Source: Pengzhenrongella sp031582905
GTDB lineage: Bacteria; Actinomycetota; Actinomycetes; Actinomycetales; Cellulomonadaceae
Reading direction: 5' to 3'
Length of the DNA: 64,000 nucleotides
Assembly: GCF_031582905.1 (NCBI RefSeq)
Contig: NZ_CP133990.1
Location: forward strand, 1,364,001 to 1,428,000
Shown: positions 38,801-49,031 of the stretch, piece after piece
Layout of the letters: the number at the start of each line of letters is the position of its first letter
Numbering within the stretch: position 1 is the stretch's first letter
The notes under the pieces: model-generated
Databases searched by the model: none
The model's input: only the letters and a program-made list of their open reading frames with translations
What the model was told of the DNA's origin: nothing
Made by a program: the position numbers and the translations under genes

Positions 38801-39823
38801 ATGAGTGACTCCTTGGGCGAGAACTCGGTCGCTGTCCGGACTTCGCCCGAGGGTCGTGGACCGGTCGGGGGCGGCGCCAGCACGGCGCCGGCCCCGGCCG
38901 GCCGGCGGCGTGCGGGCGCAGACTGGCGCAAGCGCGCCGAGATCGCGATCCTCGCCGGCCCGGCCATCCTGCTGTTCCTCGCGTTCGTCGTCTTCCCGGT
39001 CGTCATGGCCGCGTACTACGGCTTCTACCGGTGGAAGGGCTTCGGACCGCCGACCGACTTCGTCGGTCTCGAGAACTACCGCATCATCCTGCAGGACAGC
39101 ACGTTCCACGACGCGCTGATGCACAACGGCTTCATCGTCGTGATGTCCCTGATCCTGCAGGGGCCCGCCGCGATCGCCTTCGCGCTGCTGCTCAACCAGA
39201 AGATGCGCGGACGCTCGCTGATCCGCGTGCTCATCTTCGTCCCGTACGTCATCGCCGAGGTGATCGTCGGCACCGGGTGGAGCCTCATGCTCCAGACCAC
39301 CGGTGCGGTCAACGACCTGCTGGTGAAGATCGGTCTGCCGGACTGGACCGTCGAGTGGTTGTCCGACCCGGACATCGCGATCTGGGCGCTCATGCTGATC
39401 ATCACCTGGAAGTACATCGGCTTCGCCGTGATCCTCTTCCTCGCCGGGCTGCAGAGCATCCCGGAGGAGCTGTTCGAGGCCGCGGCGATCGACGGCGCGT
39501 CGTACTGGCAGATGCAGCGCAGCATCACGCTGCCGCTGCTCGGCCCGACGATCCGGATCTGGGCGTTCCTGTCCATCATCGGGTCGCTGCAGCTCTTCGA
39601 CCTCGTCTACATCATCTGGGGCCAGTACATCTCCGCCACGGCCGGTACCTCGACCATGGCGACGTACATGGTGCTCAACGGACGACTCGCCGGGGCCTAC
39701 GGCTACGGCAACGCGGTCGCCGTCGTGCTGTTCGTGATCTCGCTGATCATCGCGCTCGTCTACCAGCGCTACGTGCTCCGCCGGGACACCGAGGGCGCGA
39801 TCACCGAAGGGAAGAAGAAGTAA
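38801..39823 (+). CDS. Sugar ABC transporter permease (MalF/UgpA type)
   Basis: 340 residues, six to seven helices, intact. Long polar N-terminal tail (about 45 residues), then EIAILAGPAILLFLAFVVFP. Coupling loop ELFEAAAIDGASYWQMQRSI. The tail ends EGKKK-stop at 39821-39823, overlapping the next ATG (TAATG). Confidence 0.93.
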   Translation: MSDSLGENSVAVRTSPEGRGPVGGGASTAPAPAGRRRAGADWRKRAEIAILAGPAILLFLAFVVFPVVMAAYYGFYRWKGFGPPTDFVGLENYRIILQDSTFHDALMHNGFIVVMSLILQGPAAIAFALLLNQKMRGRSLIRVLIFVPYVIAEVIVGTGWSLMLQTTGAVNDLLVKIGLPDWTVEWLSDPDIAIWALMLIITWKYIGFAVILFLAGLQSIPEELFEAAAIDGASYWQMQRSITLPLLGPTIRIWAFLSIIGSLQLFDLVYIIWGQYISATAGTSTMATYMVLNGRLAGAYGYGNAVAVVLFVISLIIALVYQRYVLRRDTEGAITEGKKK

Positions 39824-40706
39824 TGGCGGCGATCTCGACTGCTCCACCCCCACCACGCCGGCACCGGTCCGGCCGCGCCGGAACCGGAGCCTGTCGCGGG
39901 CCGGCTGGCCGACCTACGTCTTCGCCTACCTGCTCGTCGGCGTGTGCATCGCCCCGGTGCTGTATATCGTCCTGGGCGGCTTCCGCACCAACTCCCAGAT
40001 CACCGCGGACCCGTCCGGCCTGCCCAACCCGTGGGAGGTGGTGAACTACCTCGACGTGCTCAGCAGCTCGGTGTTCTGGCGGCAGGCCGGCAACTCGGCC
40101 TTCGTGGGCATCCTCACCACGCTCGGTGTCGTCGTGCTCGGCGTCATGGCGGCCTACGTGATCGCGCGGTACAACTTCAACGGCCGCGCCGCGATGTACT
40201 CGCTCTTCGCCGCGGGGCTCATGTTCCCCATGACCGTGGCGATCACGCCGCTGTACATCATGATCCGCGGGCTCGGTCTCATGAACACCCACTGGGGCAT
40301 CATCCTGCCGCAGATCGCGTTCGCGCTGCCGACGACCATCATCATCCTCACGCCGTTCCTGCGGGCCATCCCGAAGGAGCTCGAGGAGGCGGCGTCGATC
40401 GACGGGGCGAGCCGGCTCGGCTTCTTCTGGCGGATGGTCATCCCGCTGTCGGTGCCGGGCGTCGTCACGGTCGGGATCCTCGCCTTCATCGCGAGCTGGA
40501 ACAGCTACATGCTCCCGCTGTTCATCCTCAACGACGAGATGCAGTACACGCTGCCGCTGGGCGTGCAGTCGTTCGCCTCGCAGTTCTCGACGGACACCGC
40601 ACGGGTGCTGGCCTTCACGTCGCTGTCGATGATCCCCGCCCTCATCTTCTTCTCGCTGTTCGAGAAGCGGATCGTGGGCGGGCTCACCGGGGCAGTCAAG
40701 GGCTGA
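39823..40706 (+). CDS. Sugar ABC transporter permease (MalG/UgpE type), frameshifted
   Basis: Second permease. The ATG at 39823 overlaps the stop of the first. The N-terminal MAAISTAP leads into a C run near 39848 where one base seems lost; the other frame gives VRPRRNRSLSRAGWPTYVFA and the first helix. Coupling loop KELEEAASIDGASRLGFFWR. Repaired length about 294 residues. It ends just before a strong hairpin. Confidence 0.9.
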
Positions 40707-40712
40707 TCTCCA

Positions 40713-40746
40713 CGACGGGCGTGCCGGGTCCCCGGCACGCCCGTCG
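40713..40746 (+). terminator. Hairpin between the permease and GH3 genes
   Basis: Perfect 16-bp stem, CGACGGGCGTGCCGGG pairing with CCCGGCACGCCCGTCG, with a 2-base spacer. It starts seven bases after the permease stop. It would end or thin transcription before the glycosidases. Confidence 0.82.
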
Positions 40747-40860
40747 ACGTTCCCGGACGGGCCCACGCCCGCCCGAGCTGCTGCTCTCGCACGTCCTCGG
40801 ACGTCCCTGCTGTGCCTCGCTGTGCCCCGCTGTGCACGACCCCGTGAAGGAATGAGAACC

Positions 40861-43310
40861 GTGACGCTCCCCGCAGTCCCCGAGGTGTCCGAGCGCGTGC
40901 GTGCCCTGCACGCCCGCATGACCCTCGACGAGAAGCTCGCCCAGATCGTGGGCTACTGGCTCGACCAGAACGGCCTCGTGGCCCCCATGCAGGGGGAGAT
41001 GGTGGCCGACGGGGTGGACGCCGGTCGGCTGAGCGAGATCACCGAGCACGGTCTCGGGCACTACACCCGGGTGTACGGCACGCGGCCGGTGGAGCCCGCC
41101 GACCGGGCCGCCTGGCTCTGGACCGAGCAGCGCCGGCTGAAGGCCGAGACCCGCCTGGGCATCCCCGCCCTCGTGCACGAGGAGTGCCTCACCGGGCTCG
41201 CCGCGTGGAAGGCCGCGACGTTCCCCACGCCGCTCGCCTGGGGTGCGTCGTTCGACCCCGACCTGGTCGAGGAGATGGCGTCGTCGATCGGTGGGTCGAT
41301 GCGCGAACTGGGCATCCACCAGGGCCTGGCGCCGGTGCTCGACGTGATCCGCGACCCGCGGTGGGGCCGCGTCGACGAGTGCATCGCGGAGGACCCGTAC
41401 GTCGTCGGCACCATCGCCACCGCGTACGTGAAGGGCCTGCAGGACGCCGGGGTGCACGCGACGCTCAAGCACTTCGTCGGCTATTCGGGCTCGCGGGCGG
41501 GCCGCAACCACGCGCCGGTGTCCGCCGGGCCTCGCGAGCTGGCCGACGTCTACCTGCCGCCGTTCGAGATGGCCGTGGTCGAGGGCGGGGTCCGCTCGGT
41601 CATGAACTCCTACGCCGACGTCGACGGCGTCCCGATGGCAGCCAACACCGAGTACCTGACGGACCTGCTGCGCACGCGCTGGGGCTTCGACGGCGTCGTC
41701 GTCGCCGACTACTTCGCGGTCGCGTTCCTCGAGGTCATGCACGGGGTCGCGCGCGACCGGGCCGAGGCCGCCGAGCTCGCGCTGACCGCGGGCATCGACG
41801 TGGAACTGCCGGTCGGCGACGCCTACCTCGCGCCGCTGGCCGAGGCGATCCGCGCCGGCCGGGTGTCCGAGGAGCTGGTCGACCGCGCCGTCCTGCGTGC
41901 CCTGCAGCAGAAGGAGGACCTCGGGCTGCTCGAGCCGGGTGCCTTCGCGGACGAGCCGCCGACCGACGTCGACCTGGACACACCCCGCCACCGCGACATC
42001 GCGCGGCGCCTGGCCGAGGAGTCGGTCGTCCTGCTGTCCAACGACGGCCTGCTCCCGCTCGGCGGGCGCGGCGAGGCGCCCCGGCGGATCGCCGTGATCG
42101 GCCCCAACGCGGACCGGTCCGAGGCCCTCATGGGCTGCTACTCCTTCGCCAACCACGTCCTCGCGCACCACCCCGAGTTCCCGATCGCGGTCGAGATGCC
42201 CACCGTGCTCGAGGCGCTCGGGCGCGAGACGTTCGGCGGCACCGGCACCGGCACCGGGCCGGAGCTCGTCTTCGCCCTGGGCTGCGAGGTCGAGGGCGAC
42301 ACGTCCGGCTTCGCCGAGGCGGTCGCCGTCGCGCAGGACGCGGACGTCGCCGTCGTCGTCGTCGGTGACCAGGCCGGGCTCTTCGGTCGCGGGACCGTCG
42401 GAGAGGGCAACGACACCCTCACGCTCGACCTGCCCGGGGTGCAGCGCGAGCTGGTCGAGGCCGTCCTGGCCACCGGGACGCCGGTCGTCATGGTGCTGCT
42501 CACGGGTCGGCCGTACGCGGTCGACTGGGCGCTGGACGGCGACGTGCGTCCGGGTGCGGTCCTGCAGGCGTTCTTCCCGGGCGAGGAGGGGGGACGGCGA
42601 TCGCGGGCGTCCTCTCCGGTCGGGTGAACCCGTCCGGTCGGCTTCCGGTGTCGCTGCCGCGGGCCGCGGGCGCGCAGCCGTACACGTACCTGCACCCCAT
42701 CCTCGGGGGCCCGTCCGACGTGACGTCGACGGACTCGACGCCGCTGCGGCCGTTCGGGTTCGGCCTGTCCTACAGCGAGTTCGCCTACGGCGAGCCGCAG
42801 GTCGACGCGGAGGTCACCGCCGGGGGCACGTTCGCGGCGTCCGTGACCGTGACGAACACGGGCCTGGTGGCCGGTACCGACGTCGTGCAGCTGTACGGCC
42901 GGGACCTGCACGGCTCGGTCGCGCGGCCGGTGGTGCAGCTCCTCGGCTACGAGCGGGTCGCGCTCGGGCCCGGCGAGTCCGCCAGGATCGACTTCGCCGT
43001 CCCGACGCAGCGGTTCGCGTTCTCCGACCGCACCATGACCCGCGTCGTCGAGCCCGGCGACGTCGAGGTGTGGGTCGGCTCGCACTCCTCGGCGTCCGCC
43101 GCCGCCGCTGCCGAGGAGGCGACGGGCGGGGCGATCCGCAACGAGCGGGTGGCCCGGCGACGCGAGATCCCGGGGACCGCGACGGCGCGCTCGGTGGTGT
43201 CGGTGTCCGGTGACGTCCACCGCGTCACGCTCGCCGACCCGCGCCGGGTGACGGCCGAGGTCGTGATGCACGGGGCTGCAGTGGAGGACGCCGAGGTCGG
43301 CGCACGATGA
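40861..43310 (+). CDS. GH3 beta-xylosidase/beta-glucosidase, frameshifted
   Basis: Cytosolic exo-glycosidase of about 816 residues. GH3 N-terminal barrel with the nucleophile Asp283 in VVADYFAV and the WGRVDECIAEDPYVVG and LKHFVGYSGS motifs; GH3 C-terminal domain (ESVVLLSNDGLLPL, VGDQAGLFGRGTVGEGND); FnIII-like domain at the end (TVTNTGLVAGTDVVQLY). The frame changes near 42592 in a run of six G, one base lost. GTG at 40861 has AAGGA at good spacing; the ATG at 40852 is too close to it. The LFGRGTVGEG motif favours xylosidase. Stop overlaps the GH43 start. Confidence 0.9.
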
Positions 43311-44919
43311 GCACGGCCACCAACCCGATCCTGCCGGGGTGCTACCCGGACCCGTCGATCTGCCGGGTGGGGGAGGACTACTACCTCGTCTCCTCGACGT
43401 TCGAGTACTTCCCCGGGCTGCCGATCCACCGCAGCCGCGACCTGGTCAGCTGGGAGCCGATCGGGCACGCGATCGACCGGCCGGACCAGCTCGACTTCGA
43501 CGGGCTGTGGTCCTCCAGCGGGCTGTTCGCCCCGACGATCCGGTACCACGACGGGCTGTTCTGGATCATCTGCACCCTCGTGGACCAGCGGGACGGCCAG
43601 CGCGGCGGCAACTTCTACGTGACCGCGACCGACCCGGCCGGGCCGTGGTCCGACCCGGTGTGGATCGACGAGTCCGGGATCGACCCATCGCTGTTCTTCG
43701 ACGACGACGGCCGCATCTGGGTCCACGGCACCCGGCTGGCCGTCGACCCGCTGTGGCACGACCAGACCGAGGTGTGGATCCGCGAGCTCGACCCGGTCGC
43801 CGGCCGGCTGGTCGGGGACGAGCACGTCGTCTGGCACGGCGCGCTCGAGAACGCCGTGTGGGCCGAGGGGCCGCACCTGTACCGGGTCGACGGCACGTAC
43901 TACCTCCTCGCCGCGGAGGCCGGGACCGAATTCCACCACGCCATCTCGGTCGCGCGGGCCGACGCCGTCACCGGCCCGTACGTCGGCCACAAGGGCAACC
44001 CGGTCCTCACCCACCGCCACCTCGGGCGCGGGACGGACGTCGTCGGGGTCGGCCACGCCGACCTGGTCCAGGCGGTCGACGGCTCCTGGTGGGCCGTGCT
44101 GCTCGCCATGCGGCCCTACGGCGGGTACCACTACAACCTCGGCCGCGAGACGTTCCTCGTCCCGCTGGTGTGGGAGGACGGGTGGCCGGTGTTCGCGCCG
44201 GGGGTCGGACGCGTCCCGATGCGGGTCGAGGTGCCGTTCGCGGCCGACCCGCACCTGGGCGTCACCCAGGGGTCGGCGTCCGGGGTGGTCCGGCCGGACG
44301 ACGTCCGGTGGACGTCGTTGCGTGGTCCGGCGCGGGACTTCGCGACCCCGGACGGCGACGGCTGGCGGCTCCGGCTCACGCCCACGAGCCTGGCCGAGCC
44401 CGCGGCGTCGGCCTTCCTCGGCGTGCGCCAGCAGCACGTCGACGTCGACGTCCACGCCACCGTGCGCGCGGCGCTGGCCCCGGCTCCGCCGAGGAGGTGG
44501 GCGTCGTCGTGCGTCAGTCGGAGGCCGACCACGTGCGGATGTTCATCGCCCCGGCGGCCGCGGACGCGGGTGCGGACGCCGGTGCGACGTCCGGCCGACG
44601 GGTCGTCGCGGTCCACCGGCAGGGTGGTGTGGACCGGGTGCTCGGGGAGACGACCGTGTCCGCCGCGAAGTCCGAGCCGCTCGCCCTGACGGTCAGCGTG
44701 CGCGGGCAGGACTACGCGCTGCTCGTGCAGGAGCCGGGTGGCGCGCCGACGACCGTGGCGGTCGCCGACGGTCGCACGCTGGACACCGTGACCACCGGCG
44801 GCTTCCTCGGTCTGTGGTTCGGGGTGTACGGGACGTCCAACGGCCGGCCGACCTCGACCGTCGCGCACGTGGAGCGGTTCGAGTACGTCCCGCGGGGCGT
44901 GGAGCGAGCACGGGCATGA
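43307..44919 (+). CDS. GH43 beta-xylosidase/arabinofuranosidase, frameshifted
   Basis: Inverting exo-glycosidase that trims xylose or arabinose from xylo-oligosaccharides. Five-bladed propeller with base Asp15 (CYPDPSI), pKa-setting Asp126 (GIDPSLFF) and acid Glu187 (WAEGPHLY). A C-terminal beta-sandwich typical of large GH43 xylosidases follows (DFATPDGDGWRLRLTP, FLGLWFGVYGTSNG). The frame changes near 44487 (net loss of one). Repaired length about 537 residues. No signal peptide. ATG overlaps the GH3 stop by ATGA, and its own stop overlaps the next ATG, so three genes are coupled. Confidence 0.92.
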
Positions 44920-46003
44920 GCACCCCCACGACCTTCGGCGTCATCGGCACCGGCTGGCGCTCGGACTTCTTCCAGCGGGTCGCGCAGGCAGCGCCCGACC
45001 GGCTGCGGGTCGCCGGCGTCGTCAGCCGCAGCACCGACAAGGGGAGGCCGTCACCGCGCGGTGGGGCACCCCCGCCTACCGGAGCGCCGACGAGCTCGTG
45101 CGCGCGCAGCGCCCCGACTACGTCATCGCGTCGGTTTCGTGGCCGGCGATGCCCGGCGTGGTCCGTGAGCTCGTCGACGCCGGCGTTCCCGTCATGGCCG
45201 AGACGCCGCCCGCCCCGGACCTCGACGGACTGCGGTCCCTGTGGGCCGACGTCGGCGGGCGCGGCTCGGTCAGCGTCGCGGAGCAGTACATGCTCATGCC
45301 CGGCCACGCCGCGCGGCTCGCCGTCGTCCGCGACGGCGTCATCGGCACGCCGACGTCGGTCGAGGTCGCCTCGACGCACCTCTACCACGCGGTCTCGATG
45401 ATCCGGACGTTCCTCGACGCCGGGCTCGACGACGCCGTCGTCAACGCCCGGCAGTTCAGCGCGCCGTTGCTCGACCCGCTGTCGCCGTCCGGCTGGGACG
45501 CGTCCGCGACCGAGCGCGAGCGGACGACGACGATCGCGACGATCGACCTCGGGCAGGGGCGGATGGGGCTGTACGACTTCGTCGACAACCAGTGGTGGAA
45601 CCCCGTGCGGGCGCGCCGGCTGGTCGTCCGCGGGTCGGTGGGGGAAATCGTCGACGACACCGTGATCCGGCTCGTGGAGCCGACCGTGCCCGTCACCTCG
45701 CACCTGGAGTACCGCCGCACCGGGGTCGACATGAACCTCGAGGGGAACGACGTCGTCCACGTGTCGTTCGACGGCCGGGTCGTCTACCGCAACCCGTGGG
45801 TCGGGACGCGGCTGTCCGAGGACGACATCGCGGTGGCGAGCATCCTCGAGGCGCAGGGCGCCTTCGCCCGCGGCGAGGGTCCCAACCCGTACGGACTCGC
45901 CGAGGCGTGCCAGGACCACGCGATCGGCCTGGCGATCGGGGAGTCCGCCCGCTCGGGAGCCGACGTGCGGGTCGCGGGGGAGGCCTGGGCGACGCGCGGG
46001 TAG
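44916..46003 (+). CDS. Gfo/Idh/MocA-family oxidoreductase of the xylan cluster, frameshifted
   Basis: NAD(P)-dependent dehydrogenase of about 362 residues. Rossmann start FGVIGTGWRSDFFQRVA; frame changes near 45043 in a G run (one base lost) before EAVTARWGTPAYRSADELV; then YVIASVSWPAMPGVVREL, PVMAETPPAPDLDGL (the Lys of the usual EKP is replaced, reading ETP) and EQYMLMPGHAARLAVV. The missing Lys is notable because it is catalytic in many family members. Coupled to GH43 by ATGA, so it probably acts on a released pentose or derivative. Confidence 0.85.
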
Positions 46004-46047
46004 ACGGGGGCCCGCCGCGACGACCTCCTGGGTGTCATCGTCGAGGC

Positions 46048-46299
46048 ATGACGGCGACCTCGCGCATCCCCGGCGTCGAACGCGGCACCGGGCGGTCGTG
46101 GGACGACGGGCTGCGGTTCCTCGACTCCGTTGGCGCCGCGCACCTCGTTCACCGCGCCATCGCCCACCGGGTGCACGAGGAGCTGGACGGGACGGTCGCG
46201 TCGGCCTTCGTCGTCACGCACAGCGGACTGGCGACGGTCGAGGCGAGCGCCGCTGCCCGCGGACGGTGGGCGGCGGCGCTGGGACGGTTCCTCCGGTGA
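46048..46299 (+). CDS. Small hypothetical protein
   Basis: 83 residues, no family assigned with confidence. The N-terminal half (GVERGTGRSWDDGLRFLDSV, then HRAIAHRVHEEL) resembles the N-terminus of DUF4287-like proteins. The usual continuation (a WW/Tyr-rich core) is absent, so it may be truncated or divergent. It follows the oxidoreductase by 44 bp. The start codon has GAGG just upstream. Confidence 0.45.
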   Translation: MTATSRIPGVERGTGRSWDDGLRFLDSVGAAHLVHRAIAHRVHEELDGTVASAFVVTHSGLATVEASAAARGRWAAALGRFLR

Positions 46300-46552
46300 C
46301 GGGTTGGCTCTCGGCGTCGCTGCGCTGACAGGGGGCGTGCGAGGGAGCCGTGGCGTGGACTCCGGCTCGCGATTGCTGCCCGGGGATGCTGCAGCGGACG
46401 CTGCTCGCTGCGCTTCAGCGCGTCGTGTGTGGCAGAACTCCTGGGTCGATGCATGACGTTCTCCGTGCGGTGGTCGACTGGCTGCTTCGCTGTCGGACGT
46501 CGTCCACAAGCGTCTTCTGAGCCCGCTGCGTGTGGGTGGTCGCCGGTAGACT

Positions 46553-46568
46553 TCGAACAGACGTTCGA
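46553..46568. promoter_or_regulatory. SOS (LexA) box upstream of the HNH gene
   Basis: TCGAACAGACGTTCGA matches the mycobacterial/actinobacterial SOS box TCGAAC-N4-GTTCGA at every defined base. The pattern is a 6-bp perfect inverted repeat, extended outward by CT and AG. It ends four bases before a GAGGAGG ribosome site and 18 bases before the ATG at 46587. Confidence 0.9.
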
Positions 46569-46586
46569 AGTGAGGAGGTGGCGACG

Positions 46587-48374
46587 ATGACGACGGACAC
46601 CAGGCATGCTCGGCGCCTGCGTCGCGCTGCGACACCGGCCGTCGGTCTTGCCTGTGACCCGCTGGTCCTCACCGGTGCGGCACCGTCCGGCGAGGGTGGC
46701 TCCCACAGTCCCACCCCAGCCACGGGTGCCGGTGTCTCTGCCGGTGCCGCTCCGCCCGCCATCGCCGACGCCCGGACCTCGGTCACCGTTGCGACCTCGT
46801 CCGTGGACGCGCTCGCCTCGGTGCGTTCTCTTGTCTCGGCGATGGCGTCGCTGAGCGGGCAGGTCGCCGGTGCGGCCGTGTGGTCGGCCGCGGACCGGTC
46901 GGCGTTGCTGGCGGATGTGGATCGGGTGATCGACGGTCTGAGCGTCGTGCGGGCCGGGGTGCTGGTGGCGGACCGGGATGCCGGGGCGTGGCGTGGTGCG
47001 GGTGACCGGTCGTACGAGTCGGCGCGCGGGCGCGTCTCGGGTGTCGGTGCCCGGGCGGCGGGGGCGCAGGTGCGGCAGGCCGAGCAGCTCGACGCCGCCC
47101 CCGCCGCCACAGCAGCGGTCACCGAGGGGCGCATCACCGTGGGTCACGCGGCGGTGCTGGGGAAGGTCGCGGCGACCGGGACTCCGGTGCAGCGGGAGGC
47201 CCTGGCGGACCCGGCGGTCCAGGAGGCGCTGGTCCAGGTGGCCGAGCGGCAGGACGCCGGCACGTTCCAGATCACCGTGGACCGGTGGGCCGCCACGGTC
47301 GACCCGGACGGGTTGGAGCGCGACCATCAGGCTCGCCGGGCCGAGCGGTACCTGCACGTCACCCACGCCACGACCGGGACGTACCTCAAAGGACGGTTGG
47401 ACACGATCGCCGGGCACCGGCTCGCGTTGGCGTTGGAGGCGCCGACCCCGCGCCCGGCGCAGGACGACGACCGTGACCCGGGCGAGCGCCGCGCCGACGC
47501 GCTGACCGAGATGGCGGGGCGGGTCCTGGCGTCGGTGGACACGAAGCCTGGTGGGCATGTGCCGGCGCAGATCACGATGATCATGACCCCCGAGACCTGG
47601 GCGGCAGCCCGGGCCGAACGCGACCGGCGCCGCCCCGCGGTTGAAAGCACCGGGCCTCAGGCGGGTGCAGGTGCCGTCAAGACGACGCGTGCCGGCACGC
47701 GGACAGCCACGGGCACCAGCACCGGCACGAGCACAGGCACGCCCACGGGCACGGCCACAGGCACGGCCACGGGCACCGCTACGGGAGCGGGCACGGTGGA
47801 CCCCGGCGGCCGCAGTCCCGGCACGGCGGGCTCCGGCAGCGACTCGGCCATGGCATCGGCGACGACCGTGCCCGTGAGCTACCCGCCGGCGACCCTGGAA
47901 GACGGCACTCCCGTCCCGTTCTCCGAACTGGCTGCGGCGATGTGCGACTGCGACATCACCAGGGTCGTCATCGACGCCCACGGCGAGCTGCTCGACCTGG
48001 GTCGCACGCAGCGGTTGTTCACAGGGGCGCTGCGCAAGGCGATCATCGCCCGCGACAGGCAGTGCGGGTGGCCCTCGTGCCACGCACCGGCACGGTGGTG
48101 CGAGATCCACCACATCGCCTGGTGGGACCGCGACGACGGACCCACCTCCGCCGACAACGGCGTCCCCCTGTGCTCCTTCCACCACCACGAGACCCACCGA
48201 CGCGACCTCGCCATCACCCGCGTGCCGACCGCGGCGGGAGCGAGCGCGGCACCGTCGCCGCCTGGCCATCCGCCGCGCGCCGGTGCCGCACCACCGGGAT
48301 CACTCGCGCGAGCCACCTACGAGTTCCGGGACCGAGCCGGTCGACCTGTCGGGGCGACCACCGTCGCTGGCTGA
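46587..48374 (+). CDS. SOS-controlled DUF222/13E12 HNH endonuclease-like protein
   Basis: 595 residues, intact. DUF222 domain about 60-330 (VSSLVSAMASLSGQ-like helices and the DHQARRAERYLHVTHATTGT segment), a variable Thr/Gly linker about 370-400, then the HNH core CGWPSCHAPARWCEIHHIAW and NGVPLCSFHHHETHRRDL. ATG at 46587 follows GAGGAGG, and the LexA box is directly upstream, so the gene should be induced by DNA damage. A second, SOS-box-free family member lies at 28991. The nuclease target is unknown. Confidence 0.92.
   Translation: MTTDTRHARRLRRAATPAVGLACDPLVLTGAAPSGEGGSHSPTPATGAGVSAGAAPPAIADARTSVTVATSSVDALASVRSLVSAMASLSGQVAGAAVWSAADRSALLADVDRVIDGLSVVRAGVLVADRDAGAWRGAGDRSYESARGRVSGVGARAAGAQVRQAEQLDAAPAATAAVTEGRITVGHAAVLGKVAATGTPVQREALADPAVQEALVQVAERQDAGTFQITVDRWAATVDPDGLERDHQARRAERYLHVTHATTGTYLKGRLDTIAGHRLALALEAPTPRPAQDDDRDPGERRADALTEMAGRVLASVDTKPGGHVPAQITMIMTPETWAAARAERDRRRPAVESTGPQAGAGAVKTTRAGTRTATGTSTGTSTGTPTGTATGTATGTATGAGTVDPGGRSPGTAGSGSDSAMASATTVPVSYPPATLEDGTPVPFSELAAAMCDCDITRVVIDAHGELLDLGRTQRLFTGALRKAIIARDRQCGWPSCHAPARWCEIHHIAWWDRDDGPTSADNGVPLCSFHHHETHRRDLAITRVPTAAGASAAPSPPGHPPRAGAAPPGSLARATYEFRDRAGRPVGATTVAG
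47705..47789 (+). repeat. In-frame GC-rich minisatellite in the HNH gene linker
   Basis: Degenerate 12-bp repeat (CACGGGCACGGC, CACCGGCACGAG and similar) coding for a Thr/Gly string of the type TATGTSTGTSTG. It keeps the frame over about seven units, so copy-number changes in multiples of three would alter only linker length. Confidence 0.85.
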
Positions 48375-48420
48375 TCGAGTGTCGACACGGCGTCGGGGTG
48401 CGCCGCGGCGCTGGTGGACG

Positions 48421-48556
48421 GCGCCGGGTCGCGGGGCACGATCGGGACGCCGGTGGGCGGTGCCGGGTCACGAAACAGAACCGGTCCGTCGCTGGAGGGC
48501 GCCGGGTCACGGGACATACCGGTCCGTCGCCGGACAGCGCCGGGTCAAGGGACTGC
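48421..48556. repeat. 39-bp tandem repeat, about 3.5 copies
   Basis: GCCGGGTC recurs at 48423, 48462, 48501 and 48539 (spacings 39, 39, 38). The two central units share a long GGTCCGTCGC core as well. It begins just after the HNH stop codon. No gene is visible here. Confidence 0.75.
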
Positions 48557-48782
48557 GGCCCGCCGTCGCCGATCGGCCCCGCAGCCTAGGACGAGCCACG
48601 ACCATGGCCGGCCGACACGGTGCCGCGGGGCGCCGCCCGCCCGCGGCCCACCGCACAGGCGAGCGAGAACCCGCTCGAGTGGGCGACCGACCCGTTCATG
48701 GGGCGCGCGTGCTGCGTTCGTCCTTGAGACGGGGAGAGGCGACGGGCGACGAACGTCCCGCTCGTACGACGCGGATCACTCG

Positions 48783-48905
48783 CATGAGCCAGGCCCGCAC
48801 GAGCGGTCGATCCACGTGAGCCGGACCCGCATGAGCCGGACGATCCACATGAGCCGGACCCGTCCGAGCCGGACGATCCACATGAGCCGGACGAACCGGA
48901 CGCGT
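48783..48905. repeat. 33-bp tandem repeat, about 3.7 copies
   Basis: Units near 48783, 48815, 48848 and 48881 read CATGAGCCGGACCCG followed by a similar half CATGAGCCGGACGATCCA. Each unit is therefore itself a doubled 15-18-bp motif. Copies are contiguous with no spacers. The period is a multiple of three and all frames remain open, but no ribosome site or conserved protein is seen. Confidence 0.8.
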
Positions 48906-48980
48906 GAACATAGTGGCGGCGGGGACGGTGAACCCGGGAAGGCGAGCTGGGGGCCCAAGTCCGAGGTGGGGGCAAGCCAA

Positions 48981-49020
48981 GGGCGGGTGCCGGCACCCGT
49001 TGAGGTGCCGGCACCCGCCC
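48981..49020. terminator. Strong hairpin terminator, first of two
   Basis: Perfect 17-bp stem, GGGCGGGTGCCGGCACC pairing with GGTGCCGGCACCCGCCC, loop of six bases. It lies between the convergent HNH and xylanase genes. Confidence 0.88.
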
Positions 49021-49031
49021 AGACCTGCCCC

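Noticed and set aside
46300..46552. A gene between the small ORF and the SOS box
   Set aside because: No open frame with a ribosome site, family motif or codon bias was visible; only the SOS box at its end is informative.
48783..48905. CRISPR array
   Set aside because: The 33-bp units are contiguous with no spacers, vary between copies, and no cas genes are present.
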